Positions 13,401 to 25,019 of a stretch of DNA of 64,000 bases are shown piece by piece. The first letter of the stretch is position 1. Every line of letters starts with the position of its first letter. Source of the stretch: Primulina eburnea (taxonomy: Eukaryota > Streptophyta > Magnoliopsida > Lamiales > Gesneriaceae); contig NC_133101.1 of assembly GCF_022965805.1 (NCBI RefSeq), positions 42,941,642-43,005,641 of the forward strand, in the 5' to 3' direction. A program made the translations under genes and the position numbers. The notes beneath the pieces are model-generated. The model did not search any database and was not told the DNA's origin. It worked only from the letters and a program-made list of their open reading frames with translations.

Positions 13401-14197
13401 GAGAGAAGGCCCCCGAGGGAGCCTCGACAATCATATTTTCATGGGGGAGCCTAGTGCCCACCCACATGGACCATGTGGAGCTGAAAACTGATCAGTCGAC
13501 CGGAGGGTAAAAACTAGTCATTTTCAAGGAACAAACTTCACCAAAAATGATATATGATTGAAAATTTATGATAAAATAATTTTATGATATACGATTCATG
13601 ATGATGCTTAAATTTATTTTTAAAATGATTTATTTATGCTCAAAGTTTATTTTAAATTATTTTTATAGAATTTATTTATGCTTAAAGTTATTTTAAAATG
13701 ATTTTACGATTTATAATTTAATTATGCTTAAATGATTTATTTATGTTCAGAAGATTATTTTAAATGAAAATATGATTTTTAAATACATATGAATTTATAT
13801 GTATTATTTTCAATCCATGTTTAAACGTGCCGAGTCTTTAAACTCACTAGGTTTGTATGATACATGATTTGATGATTTTATGGAGGCGCTGACAATTGAG
13901 TGGATCGAGTACATCAGTACACACCCGAGGGCCTTTAAGTTTCTGCACTAGAAAGATGGATTAATGATTTAAGGACTTATGTTACTGATTTTTATTAGAG
14001 ATAATTTTTATATTTTATTTTGTTGTTAGTTGATCTTTGTCAAAGTCGATATAGGATTTTGGTTAGTGATGATTTCGGATTTATTTAATGCACTTGAGAT
14101 TTCATTTATTAATTTATTATGATTGTTAGAAATAGTAAGTTATTTTATTTAGTAGTTTTGAATTTATGATTAGAGAAAAATATTCGAGGTTGTTTCA
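10480..14197 (+). repeat. Element B 3' LTR containing a hAT MITE
   Basis: Runs from TGTAACGTCC to TGTTTCA; 3718 bp, or about 3150 bp without the MITE and its duplicated target. The next base resumes Athila-like integrase sequence on the minus strand. Confidence 0.88.
10677..11232. mobile_element. hAT-type MITE (556 bp)
   Basis: Perfect 12-bp terminal inverted repeats TAGGGGTGTTCA / TGAACACCCCTA are flanked by an exact 8-bp TSD, ataggtag (10669-10676 and 11233-11240). Eight-base TSDs with TAGGG-type termini are characteristic of hAT elements. Subterminal regions are packed with GGTTCGGTTTT-like repeats in opposite orientations at the two ends. There is no transposase, so it is non-autonomous. 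Confidence 0.95.
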
Positions 14198-14270
14198 TCA
14201 GTGCTTTTGTTGCCCAGTATGTCCGATGCTCTAACTCTACAGGTAAATGACATGCTTTACCAAACAGTAA
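14198..14270 (-). pseudogene. Integrase fragment of element K (distal piece)
   Basis: The minus-strand translation includes [16 protein letters not shown], the conserved segment that follows the catalytic core in Athila-like integrases. It is cut on the left by element B and on the right by the solo LTR. The first five bases (tcagt) are the likely TSD of B. Confidence 0.8.
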
Positions 14271-14406
14271 TGTAAGGCCCGAGATGTTATTACAGTAATT
14301 TGAGATTAATCTGAAATGATTATAGACAGAACGGATTAGCTGGAGAAAAGTAATGCCAAGATTTTAAGTTGATAAAATGAGATTGTGAAGAGGAGGCCGA
14401 AGCCTC

Positions 14407-14561
14407 ACCGCACCCGCGGTGTTAACAGGGACCGCCCCCGCGGTGCAGTACCGCACCCGCGGTCTTGACATGTACCGCACCCGCGGTCATGCAATTTCAG
14501 AAAAGATAAGATTGTCGAACCATGAGCGCACCCGCGGTCTTACACCTACCGCACCCGCGGT
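14407..14561 (+). repeat. GC-rich dyad array, type A, in L1
   Basis: Six copies of ACCGCACCCGCGGT or near variants, several with inverted arms ACCGC/GCGGT. The last copy ends 50 bp before the TATA box at 14611. Related arrays are at 18369-18600 and 55224-55533. Confidence 0.9.
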
Positions 14562-14771
14562 GCGACGTGTTGTGCGAAAATGAGGACACCTCATGACATG
14601 CATGCACTGATATATATAGATGATAATTCCTTCGAAAATCATTCAGCAGAAATTGAAAAGGGTCTGAAGAAGAAAGGAGAAAATCCTTACGCCTTTTGCG
14701 AGAAATCCGTCCGTCTGATTTTGAATCCGACTTCGGTATCGAGTTCCTAGCAACGTAGGCTACAACTGGAC

Positions 14772-16088
14772 GTAAGTTTTACTACGTTTTGACATGCTTT
14801 GAAATTATGATATTGTCAGAATTGGATGGAACTCACATATGTTGTTCTTGATATAGTAGACATCATAGAATCGAAGTCAGATTAAGAAACGGACTGAATA
14901 TGGAATGGTTATGATTTTAGGAGTAGTTTTGGAGTCGAGTTGATATCAGAATTGAATTGTTATCGAGTAGGAGATATTAAAATTGATATCTGACTGATAT
15001 GATATGGCTGGATATATTGAGATTATGCCGTTATGTTATTGAAACGGAATTTGATTGAATTCTGTTTATATCCAGTAATGATTTGAACGGGTATTGATAG
15101 TATACTCCTCAATATTGTTGTTGTCAGACTGAGTATTGACAGGCTTGGAGTTCGAGACTTCGACAGAGCCAGAATATCAGAAAGAAAGGTACAAATTAAT
15201 GTTGAGTTGGGATTGCACAACTCGAGGAAGGTTTGACTCGAGTTTCCCTAAATCACATACTTTTACTTATTGCATTGATATTTGCAATTGATCAGACCTA
15301 TGATTGTAGTCTATTGATTTATAGCTACTGTGTGATAAGATTGACATTTGTAGCCTATTGATTTATAGCTACTGCATGTAATGACTGCTGATTCGCTAGT
15401 CATTGACTGATTTGCTTAGATACTGACTGTATGTATTGATTACTGAGTCGTTGAGTCATAGGCTGATTCGCCTAGTCACCGGCTGATTCGTCGGGTTATT
15501 GACTGATTCGTCTTATTATAGGCTGATTCGCCTAGTCACCGGCTGATTCGTCGGGTTATAGACTGATTCGTCTAAACTTAAGCTGATTCGCTTAATTACA
15601 GACTGATTCGTCTGGTTATTGGCTGATTCGCCTAATTACTGGCTGATTCGTCAGGTTATTGACTGAGTCGTCAATTCTGCGGCTGATTCGCCCAGACACT
15701 GATATATGAATTATATCGATGCCGTTTAGGGATTGATTCATTCCTATCGACTGAGATTCGATATAATACCTATATCCAGACATCGGGATCCCTAGGATAG
15801 AGTTGAGTCGAGTCTGAGACGACGCGTCAGTGGAGTCGAGTCTGAGACGACGCGTCGGATGAGTTGAGTCTGATACGATATGTTGATTTACATTGTTTTG
15901 CCATTCATGATTATTGAATGCCTGAGATTGATTTATGTTTCTGATTTGATACATGTTATGAATATTTCTTATATGCTTTCGTATATGTTTTTATATGATT
16001 GCATTTATACATTGTTTATACTGGGATATTTATATCTCACCGGAGTTATCCGGCCGTTGTCTTGTTTTGTATGTGTGCATGACAACAG
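14772..16088 (+). other. Candidate intron inside solo LTR L1
   Basis: A consensus donor GGAC|GTAAGT lies about 155 bp after the TATA box. An acceptor-like U-rich tract ending GACAACAG|G lies about 115 bp before AATAAA. The same pair occurs at 33112-34062 (L2), 43836-45166 (L4), 50437-51670 (L6) and, on minus, 55006-53791 (L7). In L3 the donor GT is mutated to AT. Splicing is inferred from consensus only. Confidence 0.45.
15441..15700 (+). repeat. 20-bp minisatellite in L1
   Basis: About thirteen head-to-tail units of the form GGCTGATTCGYCTRGTTATT with regular 20-bp spacing. The other L-type LTRs here lack the expansion, so it arose in this lineage. Confidence 0.92.
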
Positions 16089-16398
16089 GTGGGGCTGGAT
16101 CAGGGTCAAGAAGAGGATGAGAGAAGACGAGTTTAGCGTGGTGATTCCGGACTTGGTTTAGAGATAGGGTTAGACACTTGATATTAGTTGTTAAACCCTA
16201 GTTGAATAAATATATGTTGTACAGGACTTGTACTTTTATACTGAGATGTATGTTCATGTTTAATATGTAATTTGAGTAAATTACATTACGTTTCCGCTGT
16301 GTATTTTAAAAAAAAAAAAAAAATTTAGACCCTGTTTTATAATTGATTAATTAGTCCCAAACATGATTAAGAACTTGATTAGCGTCTGGGTCCCCACA

Positions 16399-16625
16399 AG
16401 TAAGCTATATGGTGTAGTGCTTATAGGTGTTTTAAAAGCAGTCCTATATGCCCAAAGAGCATCATCTAACCTCACAGACCAGTCTTTCCGACTAACACCT
16501 ACCACTTTTTCCAAAATCCGCTTGATCTCTCGGTTAGACACTTCCACTTGACCAATTGTCTGGGGGTGATAGGGGGTAGATATCTTATGTGTGACCCCAT
16601 ATTTGCTCAAAAAAATTTCAAATAG
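16399..16625 (-). pseudogene. Integrase fragment of element K (middle piece)
   Basis: Translates on minus to the catalytic-core end of an Athila-like integrase, with [26 protein letters not shown] and [11 protein letters not shown]. The glutamate in QVEVSN is the third catalytic residue of the DDE triad. The open frame runs past its true end into the solo LTR by chance. The piece is bounded by the agtaa and aatag target duplications. Confidence 0.88.
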
Positions 16626-17185
16626 TGAAACGTCTGTCCTTTTTATTGCTTTAAAAGTAATAGAAAATTTTTTTTTAAAAAAATTTCGGCCAATCTAATA
16701 AAATATTTTGCTCTTTTAAAATAAAACCTCAACCAACTAGCATTTAAAAATTCAAGTGAAATAGTCATAAAGTAAAATCGTCTATTGTTTTACCAAACCT
16801 AAAAAGCAATAATTTGAAAAGTAAAGCCCATACTAAACCTCTCAAAAATCTCTCACAAGCATAAGTAAATAGTCTAAAAATCTTCAACTTAAATCAGTAA
16901 TCATAAAACGTAATGCGGAAAATGTAGCGCTGGTCCTCGGGTTGTGTGCACCTTCAGTCCAGCCAGGTCAACCATAAAGACCTCCATCAAACTCATCTGC
17001 ATCCATCACACTTAGTGAGTCTAAAGACTCAACACACCATAATCTTTATAACAAATAATACGTATAAAATCACATGCAACAGTGAAAATACTTTTAAGTA
17101 AAAATAATATTTCATGACATGCAACTATAAACTTTAAACTTTCTCTTTTTCCTTAACATGACATAAAACCTTTTAACATGATCAT

Positions 17186-18796
17186 TGTGACACCTCTGAC
17201 CTCTTTAAATAAAATACACAGCGGAAATTAAAATTTTCTTTAAAATACGGAAGGAGTTTCAAAATACATTTCTTTAAACATCTTTACAGAATAACAATAC
17301 ATGATCATTTGAATGACATAACAAAATACAAAACATCATTACTATGATCAAGCCAAAATCTTCCTTCCAACGGTGTATGCATATGACCCCCTGTCCACAG
17401 TCAACGTCCCGGGCCACCACTCTGATCTGCATCACATGAAATAACTGAAATGAGAATAAATCTCAGCAAGTGGAACTCTTACATAGCACTGAACATATCA
17501 TACTCTGTTAAAACATAGCTTTGAAATCATAAATACCATCAACTCTGAATCATAAACTCTGAACATGAATATCATAACAATAGCATGAAATGAGATGGTA
17601 TTTCTCTTTACTCTGGTTGGATTGATATCAATAGTATCTCTGCTCTGGGGTGCTCGTATCCCAAATCGATATAAACCGATAACTCTAGAGGGATATAAGC
17701 CTATGGTCGTTGATCAACTAATTGCATGCAATCTCTGACTATGTATCGATCAATCCAATAAAACATTTAAACTCTTTCTCTTTGGCATTAACAATCACTT
17801 TGAAACTCTTTCTTTTCTCTTGTATTCCCTTTGAACAATAATGAGACATAAAAGTCTCCAATATGCATAGCAATGGAATCAATACATAACAATGAATCAA
17901 TTGAAGGGAATAACACATTAAAACCTTTAAAACACAATACATATAACATCATGTGAGCAAAAGGGATGAATTTCCACTTACAAACCAATAGAACACCTCA
18001 AACAAAGCTCTTGAACACCACCTACAACAATAATCCATAAATAACACCAACATCAACTCTATATCCAAGAATCCAAGCTAAATAATCCATAAATCCACAA
18101 GAACAACAAACCCAAGTCAACTCTTAACTCAAAACCTTAAAAGAATCGCACCAAAAGCTTACCTTAGCTTCCTAGCACCAAGGAGAACCTAGATCTCAAG
18201 TCGAAAATCGAACTAGATCCAAGAATCAAAGATGGGAAGTGAAAGAAATGGAGGAAAACCCTTGCTAGAAGAGAGAAAATCGAGTTTGAAGAGGAAAGGA
18301 AAGGAGGAAATGAAGTCATCTTATCCAAAAAGCTACTAAATATCTCGCCCATACCTCAATAATGCATGACCGCGGGTGCGCTCACACAAGCACCGCGGGT
18401 GCGCTATGCCTTCGACCAAACCATCATTTCCTGAACCACTAGGACCGCGGGTGCGGTCCTTACACCACCGCAGGGTGCGGTGCTCACCGCGGGTGCGGTG
18501 CTTACAATACCGCGGGTGCGGTCTTGCTACGGCTTCCCAAAACCAAAAATCATGAATAGTACACCGCGGGGGCACTCCTCTAAGAGCGCGGGTGCACTCT
18601 AGTCATGGCAATGAACACCTCCCATGCAACTAAAATCAATCTGAAACTCTGAAACGAACAACCAACAACAACTAATACCTCAAGACAATAATACCAAACA
18701 TACTATAGCCCATAAACACAACTCTTAACATCTAATCACATAACCCAAATAACATGCAAAGCTTAAACCGTACCGTACACCGGGCTCGGCTATTAC
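17186..18796 (-). mobile_element. Nested solo LTR (1611 bp, TSD atcat)
   Basis: TG...CA ends flanked by atcat (17181-17185, 18797-18801), and the partner D LTR has an empty site near 26925-26940. On minus it starts TGTAATAGCCGAGCCCGG and ends GAGGTGTCACA, a family distinct from L1. It still carries the type A dyad array and a donor/acceptor pair (GT at 18162-18161, AG at 17428-17427). Confidence 0.95.
18369..18600 (-). repeat. GC-rich dyad array, type A, in the nested solo LTR
   Basis: Eight copies of ACCGCGGGTGCGGT-like units, each an inverted repeat with a four-base centre. It is the same motif as in L1 and L7 although this LTR belongs to a different family. Confidence 0.88.
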
Positions 18797-21274
18797 AATC
18801 ATAAACATTTTCTTTTTTCCTTTGTTGAATTCAGATCGTTAATTGTGACTTTCCTCAACATGACATGAAAATCGATGGATCCATCTACATATAACCACAG
18901 TACTGGTTGGCAGGGACATCAGTGACACTCTCACCGGTCAACTGAGCCTTGGCCTATCATGATCGAATAGAAATACGATCGTTGGGGTTCCCTCGGGGGC
19001 CTTTTCCCATAGATGGCTTCTCTCTGGGGCCTTTTCCCCTCACGACATTCCCATTCTTACCATTATCACAAAACTGTTAACACATATTCGCAATGATGGA
19101 AACACGATCGTCGGGCTCCTACTAGGACCATAACCCTCACGACGTCGCTCACATTAACGAATTAGTCACAATCACTTCACATCCTTCAACATTCACATCA
19201 CTTAGAAAAATCATGAATAACATTACATTTTTCATTTTTAAAACCAAGCATGCAACATGTCTTTTAAATGTCTTCCTTAAATCAGAAAAATTCATGGGCA
19301 TTTAAATAAATCATAATTAATCATGAACATCTCATAAACATTCAAGAATAGTCATAATATCATAAAAACAGCATTTAGGGCACTGCCGTGACGTTTACTA
19401 ATTTCTGGGTGTAAAAAGATCGTTTTACCCCTAGACTCGACATTTTACGATTTCGAATTTTTCCGTGATTTCATGACTTTAACATGTCCCAAATAATTAT
19501 TTAATCTTACATGAATTTTTCCATAATTTTATTTAGCTTAAATATTAGACTTTTTCATTTATCTTTAATTGATTGTTTTGACGGTGTTTTAATCCCGAAA
19601 AATCCCGAACTTTAATATTAAATTCCTAAATTCTAAATTTATTATTTTTATATTATTTTAGCCCTTATGGACCACGAATCGACCCCCGTGAGCCGTTTTC
19701 AAATTTTCTTTACTTAAAACACTCTATTTGACACCTAAACTTCGGCCCCGAGCCAACTTCTGATTTTCACGAGTTACCCCCGAGCCATGTTGATCCAAAA
19801 CTTGACCAACCTCCTACTGGACCCTTAGACCATCAAGAACCCAGACCAAACCACAAAAACGAAGCTTTCCTAAGCGACACTATGCTGACCGAGACTCCCT
19901 AGGGAGGTAGGACTCTATGTTTTGGTGTCTAGAACCTAAACCGACGCCCCAGCCTTTGAACCAACAAAATGTGCACCTTCTTAGGACCCTATTTAACCGC
20001 CCTAGCCCAGCCCGTGCCCCATTCATCGAGCCCTTGAAACCCTGAAGCTGCTCGAACCCTGCAGCAGCTTCGTCTATGTTCTCGGGTAGAGTCCTAGCGT
20101 GCCTAGGACTCTTCCCCAGCCCTTACCGTGAGTCCTAGCTTGGCTAGGACTCCATCCCTGACTCACTCATGACCTTGTCTAGCCCCTGGAACGAGCCAAC
20201 CAAGCCCTAGGCCCTGAACAACAGAAACCGAACCCCCATGCCCTTGACAGCAAATTATCGCGGTTCTTGCTTGTCCTAGTTTCCCTTCCTTTTTCCTTTG
20301 TTCAGCCGATTGTTTGTGGTGTTTAGGGTGGGTGTGTGTGACTCTAAAACAGGTGTAAACCCCTCTTGATCCAATCCTTATGTCATGGCAGCCCCTTAAC
20401 CAAACAATACACAAGTTAATGGATTCAAAAATCATGTTTTCTCATGTATGCATGCCATAGACCGAAAATTCTGATAAAAAATAATGTTCTTCCTGTATAC
20501 ATTAATTCAATTAATAGTATGATATGATGTATGAGAAAAGGAGATATATGGTGTGCCTTTGCGTTATATACGCACGAAAGTTCGTTGACGACGAAGAATG
20601 GGACCCAACGATGGCTTCTACTTTGATTGTTGCTTTCGAGAAACCCTTCCCAAAATTCCTTCAAAGTGCCGTGAGGTTGGGTGTGTGTGGTGGGGAGAGT
20701 TTTTCAAAATTAACTAGGGTAGCCGATGGTTTGTTCTAGAATAGGGTTTTGTGATTTAATTAACACATTAAATACTCATTTGATCACTAACTAGACCTTA
20801 GGCCTAATAAGCCATTAAATTAGGCCCATTAGTCTATTTAGGATTTAAATACAATAATAACAAAGTTTTTCTTTAATTAAATATGTGTATTTATTAGCCG
20901 GGTTGCCAAGAAGTTCGTATTTTAGTTGAAAAACCAACACCGATAAAATTTACGTCCCGGCGTATAAAATCACCTCAAAACCCATTATTTTAAAAAATAC
21001 TGAAAAGCATCGACCACATTTTAAATAATTTAAAAATAATTATTTAACACAAACATTTTACAATTTCTTCAGCCCTCGGTCCCCGTTCCTCGATCGTCGC
21101 TTGAATATTCCTTAAAAATATCATTTTATGCATGGTGACAATAAAAATCTCAAAGAACAAATAAACAAGTATGTCACATATTAATTAGCAACTAAAGTCA
21201 ATTAATTACTCATTTTTCATATTTCCTAGATTTGCATGCAGTTGGATTACGTCGTTTTAATTTTGGACCTTACA

Positions 21275-21311
21275 ATTCCTCCCCCCTTGAATAAAATTTC
21301 GTCCTCGAAAT
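21275..21311 (-). promoter_or_regulatory. Element D polypurine tract and hairpin
   Basis: Minus strand reads a tract with six consecutive G ending at the 3' LTR start (21274). The hairpin ATTTCGAGGACGAAAT occupies 21296-21311, 21 nt from the LTR. In this coding element it overlaps the last codons of the pol reading. Confidence 0.9.
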
Positions 21312-21848
21312 TTGAACTTACCGAATAAATCAGGATAGCGACTCTTCAAGTCTTTCTCGGTTTCCCAAGTAGCTTCCTCTTCTGATTGATTTAGCCACTT
21401 GACCTTGACCTATTGGGATGACTTTGTTACGCAATCGTCTTTCTTGTCTTGCCAAAATCTGGACAGGTCTTTCCTCATAAGTCATATTTGGAGTTAGTTG
21501 AAGAGGTTCATAATTAAGTACATGTGACGGGTTAGACATGTACTTCCGCAGCATCGAAATGTGGAACACAATGTGAACTCCAGAAAGTGCGGGTGGCAAT
21601 GCCACTCTATAAGCTAGTGTCCCAATCCTCTCCAAAATCTCGAACGGACCAATAAATCTTGGACTAAGCTTGCCTTTCTTGCCAAATCGCATAACACCCT
21701 TCATCGGTGCTATTTTCACAAACACATGGTCGCCTACTGCAAACTCCCAGTCTCTTCGTCTTTTGTCTGCATAACTATTTTGTCGGCTTTGTGCGGTCTT
21801 CATTCTCTCACGAATTTTGACCACAAACGCGGTAGTCTCTTCAATCAC
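21290..21848 (-). pseudogene. Integrase C-terminus and chromodomain of element D
   Basis: The first part carries the integrase C-terminal domain: GDHVFVKIAPMKG, LSPRFIGPFEILERIG and VFHISMLRKY, then the linker YEERPVQILARQERRLRNK. After a one-base frameshift near 21411 the reading continues with VKVKWLNQSEEEATWE, a clear chromodomain signature. This domain directs chromoviruses to particular chromatin marks. It ends at the hairpin beside the PPT. An in-frame opening covers 172 codons down to 21330, but its last thirty residues are out of frame. Confidence 0.88.
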
Positions 21849-21997
21849 ATCTGGACCAATATATCTTCTTTCCCCAACCTCGTCCCAATGAATAGGAGAT
21901 CTACATTTCTTCCACAGAGTGCCTCAAAAGGAGCTATCCCAATTGATGATTGGAAACTATTGTTGTAGGTGAACTCCACTAGAGGTAACTTTGGTTC

Positions 21998-22795
21998 TCA
22001 ACTGCCTTGGAAATCAATAACACATGCTCGCAGTAGATCCTCCGAAATCTGAATAACCCTTTCTGACTGACCATCGGTTTGAGGATGGAATGCTGTATTA
22101 AATAGTAACTTGGTCCCCATCGCTGCATGCAGACTTTTCCAAAAAGATGACGTGAATCTCGGATCTCTGTCAGAAACGATGGATACAGGAATCCCATGCA
22201 GCCAAACTATCTCTCGAATATACAAGCAGGCATACTGAACCATGGTGAATGTCGTCTTAATAGGTAGAAAATGCGCTGATTTTGTAAGACGATCAACTAT
22301 CACCCAAATGACATTAAATCCCTTAACCGTCTTAGGCAATCCCACAACAAAGTCCATGGTGATATTTTCCCATTTCCATTCGGGAATAGGGAGTGGCTTC
22401 AATTTTTCCGCTGGTCTTTGATGCTCTGCTTTGACTTGCTGATAAGTCAAACACTCGGATACATATCTCAGAATGTCCCTCTTCATGCCTGGCCACCAAT
22501 ATAACAACTGCAAATCTCTATACATCTTTGTACTGCCCGGATGAATGGAATATGGTGTGTCGTGGACTTCTTTCATAATAAGATCTCTCAAAGAATCGTC
22601 ACAAGGAACCCATAGACGGTCTTGATAACGGACTAAACCATCCACCACTGAATATAAATTCCGGCCCTTGGCTTCATCTCTTGCCCTCCACTTTTGCAAC
22701 TGCTCATCAGTAGCCTGCCCATCACGAATTCTGTCTCTCAAAGTCGACTGTACTGATAATGTGGCAAGATTAGGGGCATCGCCCCTAGCATACAC
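21998..22795 (-). pseudogene. Integrase zinc-binding and catalytic core of element D
   Basis: An open stretch of 265 codons. The catalytic triad is visible as D148 (ITMDFV), D209 (VSDRDPRF) and E245 (GQSERVIQ), with the 35-residue D-E spacing of retroviral-type integrases. The N-terminal HHCC zinc finger is damaged: histidines 78 and 85 and C115 remain, but the last cysteine is tyrosine at 118. The frame is lost after residue 260, before the C-terminal piece at 21848. It would insert cDNA in a living element; here it is a relic. Confidence 0.88.
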
Positions 22796-22822
22796 TGTAA
22801 GCTCAAACTGCTATATCTCGGA

Positions 22823-24319
22823 CTACAACGGTCTTTGGAGTGATAAATGAGTGATAACTGCTGCTTTTCTACTCAATGCGTCTGCCACTACATTAGCCTT
22901 CCCCGGATGGTAGCTAATGTCACAATCATAGTCCTTTACCAATTCAAGCCATCTGCGATGTCTCATATTCAACTCCTTTTGGTTGAAGAAGTATTTCAAA
23001 CTTTTATGATTGGTGAATATTTTGCACTTTTCCCCATAAAGGTAGTGTTTCCAAATTTTCAGTGCAAAGACTACTGCTGCAAGCTCAAGATCATGAGTAG
23101 GGTAGTTCTTTTCGTGAATTTTCAACTGTCTTGACGCATAGCCGATAACTCGGTCGTTTTGCATCAGAACTACGCCAAACCAAGTTTAGAAGCAGTCGGT
23201 ATAAAGAACGTACTCCCCTTGCCCCAATGGCATAGATAACACTGGTGCGGATATCAAGGCTTGCTTTAACTTGTCAAAACTGTCTTGACACTCGGGTCCC
23301 CAAATAAACTTTGTATTTTTCTTTGTCAAGGTGGTCATAGGTACCGCTATAGATGAGAACCCTGAATAAACTTGCGATAATAGCCAGCTAGTCCCAAGAA
23401 ACTACGAATCTCGGTGACGCTTTTCGGTACTGGCCACTCTTTCACTGCTTCCACTGTACTTGGATCAACTTCCTACTCCACTACTAGAAATGATGTGGCC
23501 TAAGAATGCCACTCTATCAAGCCAAAACTCGTACTTACTGAACTTTGCATAAAGCTTTCTGTCTTGCAGTACTTTCTGTGCTGTCCTCAAATGGCGACTA
23601 TGCTCCTCTCTGCTCTTGGAATAGATCAATATGTCATCAATGAAGACAATAATAAACTGATCCAGGTACGGCTGAAATACACGATTCATGAGATCAATGA
23701 AGATCGCTGGCGCATTGGTCAGCCCGAATGGCATGACCATAAACTCATAGTGCCCATATCTCCTGCGAAATGCCGTCTTATGAACATCGGACTCCTTAAC
23801 TTTCAATTGATGGTATCCAGATCCTAGATCAATCTTAGAAAATATTGATGCACCTTGCAACTGATCAAACAAATCTTCAATTCTTGGTAGTCGATTCTTA
23901 TTTTTGATAGTAACCCGGTTAAGCTCCCGATAATCGATGCAAAGACGCATACTACCATCTTTCTTTTTCACAAATAAAACCGGAGCGCCCCATGGAGAGT
24001 AACTAGGGCGAATGAAACCCTTGTCTAGCAGTTCTTGAATTCGATCCTTCAATTCTTTCATTTCTGCAGGTGCTAGATGATATGGTGCTTTTGATATAGG
24101 AACAGTACCCGGCATAAGATCAATAGAGAACTCCACTTCACGATCGGGTGGAATGCCAGAAACTTTGTCAGGAAAGACGCTAGGAAAATCTCTCACAATA
24201 TCAACATCTTCTAACTTCTGACTGATGGATTCATGTGTAGTAGTGACACATGCTAGATAAGCTTGACATCCACGCTCAATATTCTTCCTCGCACATAGAC
24301 AAAAGATAATGTGCGGCAT
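22823..24319 (-). pseudogene. Reverse transcriptase and RNase H of element D
   Basis: 24319-23465 carries the RT domains in order: [53 protein letters not shown] and the catalytic FIDDILIY (an F-IDD variant of YxDD). The frame breaks in the connection region (23464-23165) and resumes as RNase H at 23164. There the usual TDHKSL aspartate is asparagine (N52 in FTNHKSLKY), so activity is probably lost. DALSRK closes the domain. It overlaps small antisense open frames of no meaning. Confidence 0.9.
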
Positions 24320-25019
24320 TTGCTTGTTTCTTGCCGCCTCAAAGACAAAAGATTTACCACTAGGTGGCCTAATAGATACTGATCACTGACGAAAAATCAA
24401 TCGATGCTCCATTCCTCCCTACGGTGAAAAATGTCTTTTAAATCCTTTCGTGTTGAAGCTTAAGGATTTACTATCATGAATTCCCAAGGTTATATGAAGA
24501 TTTCGTGTCGAACTTAAACATTTCTTGGAAAGATTGTACTTTAGTCCCTCGACTTTTGAAACTTGCATTATTGACCCCAATTTTTCGAATTATTGCAATT
24601 AAGTCCCTATATTATTCGAAATTCTGATTTAGCCCTTCATGTTTCGAGAATTGCATTTTGATCCTTAAGATTTCAGAAATTGTACTTGGGTCCCTTATTT
24701 TCGAATTATTACATAATAGTCCCTTTAATTTTTAGAAATTGCACATTAATCCTTCCAAAAGAAATCGAGAACTTTCCTAAACCCATAAATTATGATTTCC
24801 TTTAATTTTGGCCCTAAACTTTTTATTTGGAATCATTGCATCCTTCACATAAAATAAGGCACAAAATTCAAATCATTTTCCATGGTTTCTAAAATCATAA
24901 CTTAAGTGCAACTAAGTAGAACATGCAACCTAATTTTTCACTAGGTTAATTCTTACCTCTAATCAATTCTAATAATAACCAATTTAACATTTCATGCAAT
25001 AATAAGCAATACAAAAATG
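24320..25019 (-). other. Non-coding segment where protease should be in element D
   Basis: A short stretch beside RT (to about 24400) still reads as pol linker. The rest has no protease motif or usable frame; gag ends abruptly at 25020 just where the protease reading should start. The insert is AT-rich, with repeated phrases like 'ttgcaattaagtccc', and resembles part of the LARD-1 interior (about 4500-4830). Confidence 0.65.

Larger units (their letters stand above)
8373..14197 (+). mobile_element. Element B: LTR-dominated, non-coding Tekay-like element
   Basis: A truncated 5' LTR (8373-10046), PBS at 10049-10060, a 433-bp internal region, PPT at 10458-10479 and a 3' LTR (10480-14197) form a plus-strand element with almost no interior. 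The LTR start TGTAACGTCCG and the hairpin beside the PPT match the family of LARD-1 and D. LTR copies differ at many positions, so it is much older than LARD-1, which interrupts its 5' LTR. It is inserted in the Athila-like integrase gene resumed at 14198; the expected right TSD is tcagt. Confidence 0.85.
14271..16398 (+). mobile_element. Solo LTR L1 (2128 bp, TSD agtaa)
   Basis: Begins TGTAAGGCCCGAG and ends GGTCCCCACA, flanked by agtaa on both sides (14266-14270, 16399-16403). This is the usual product of LTR-LTR recombination. It holds a GC dyad array, a TATA box at 14611-14618, a 20-bp minisatellite, a polyadenylation-like AATAAA at 16205-16210 and candidate splice sites. LTRs of this type flank gag-pol in elements F and H, so the source is a tRNA-Met-primed Ty3/gypsy element. 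Confidence 0.95.
16626..21274 (-). repeat. Element D 3' LTR, interrupted by a solo LTR
   Basis: Net length is 3033 bp once the insertion 17186-18796 and one TSD copy are removed, against 3038 bp for the partner LTR. Ends are TGTAAGGTCC...CA on minus. It contains the TGAGTC/GACTCA dyad at 17016-17031. A short minus-like open frame recurring in both LTRs near 20524-20739 has no gene-like features. Confidence 0.93.

Noticed and set aside
14407..14561. CRISPR-like spaced repeats
   Set aside because: Spacers are irregular and the locus is a plant LTR promoter region; no cas genes.
20524..20739. 71-codon ORF with a counterpart at 28664-28858
   Set aside because: Paired because it lies in both D LTRs. 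It is antisense to the element and the two versions already differ in length.
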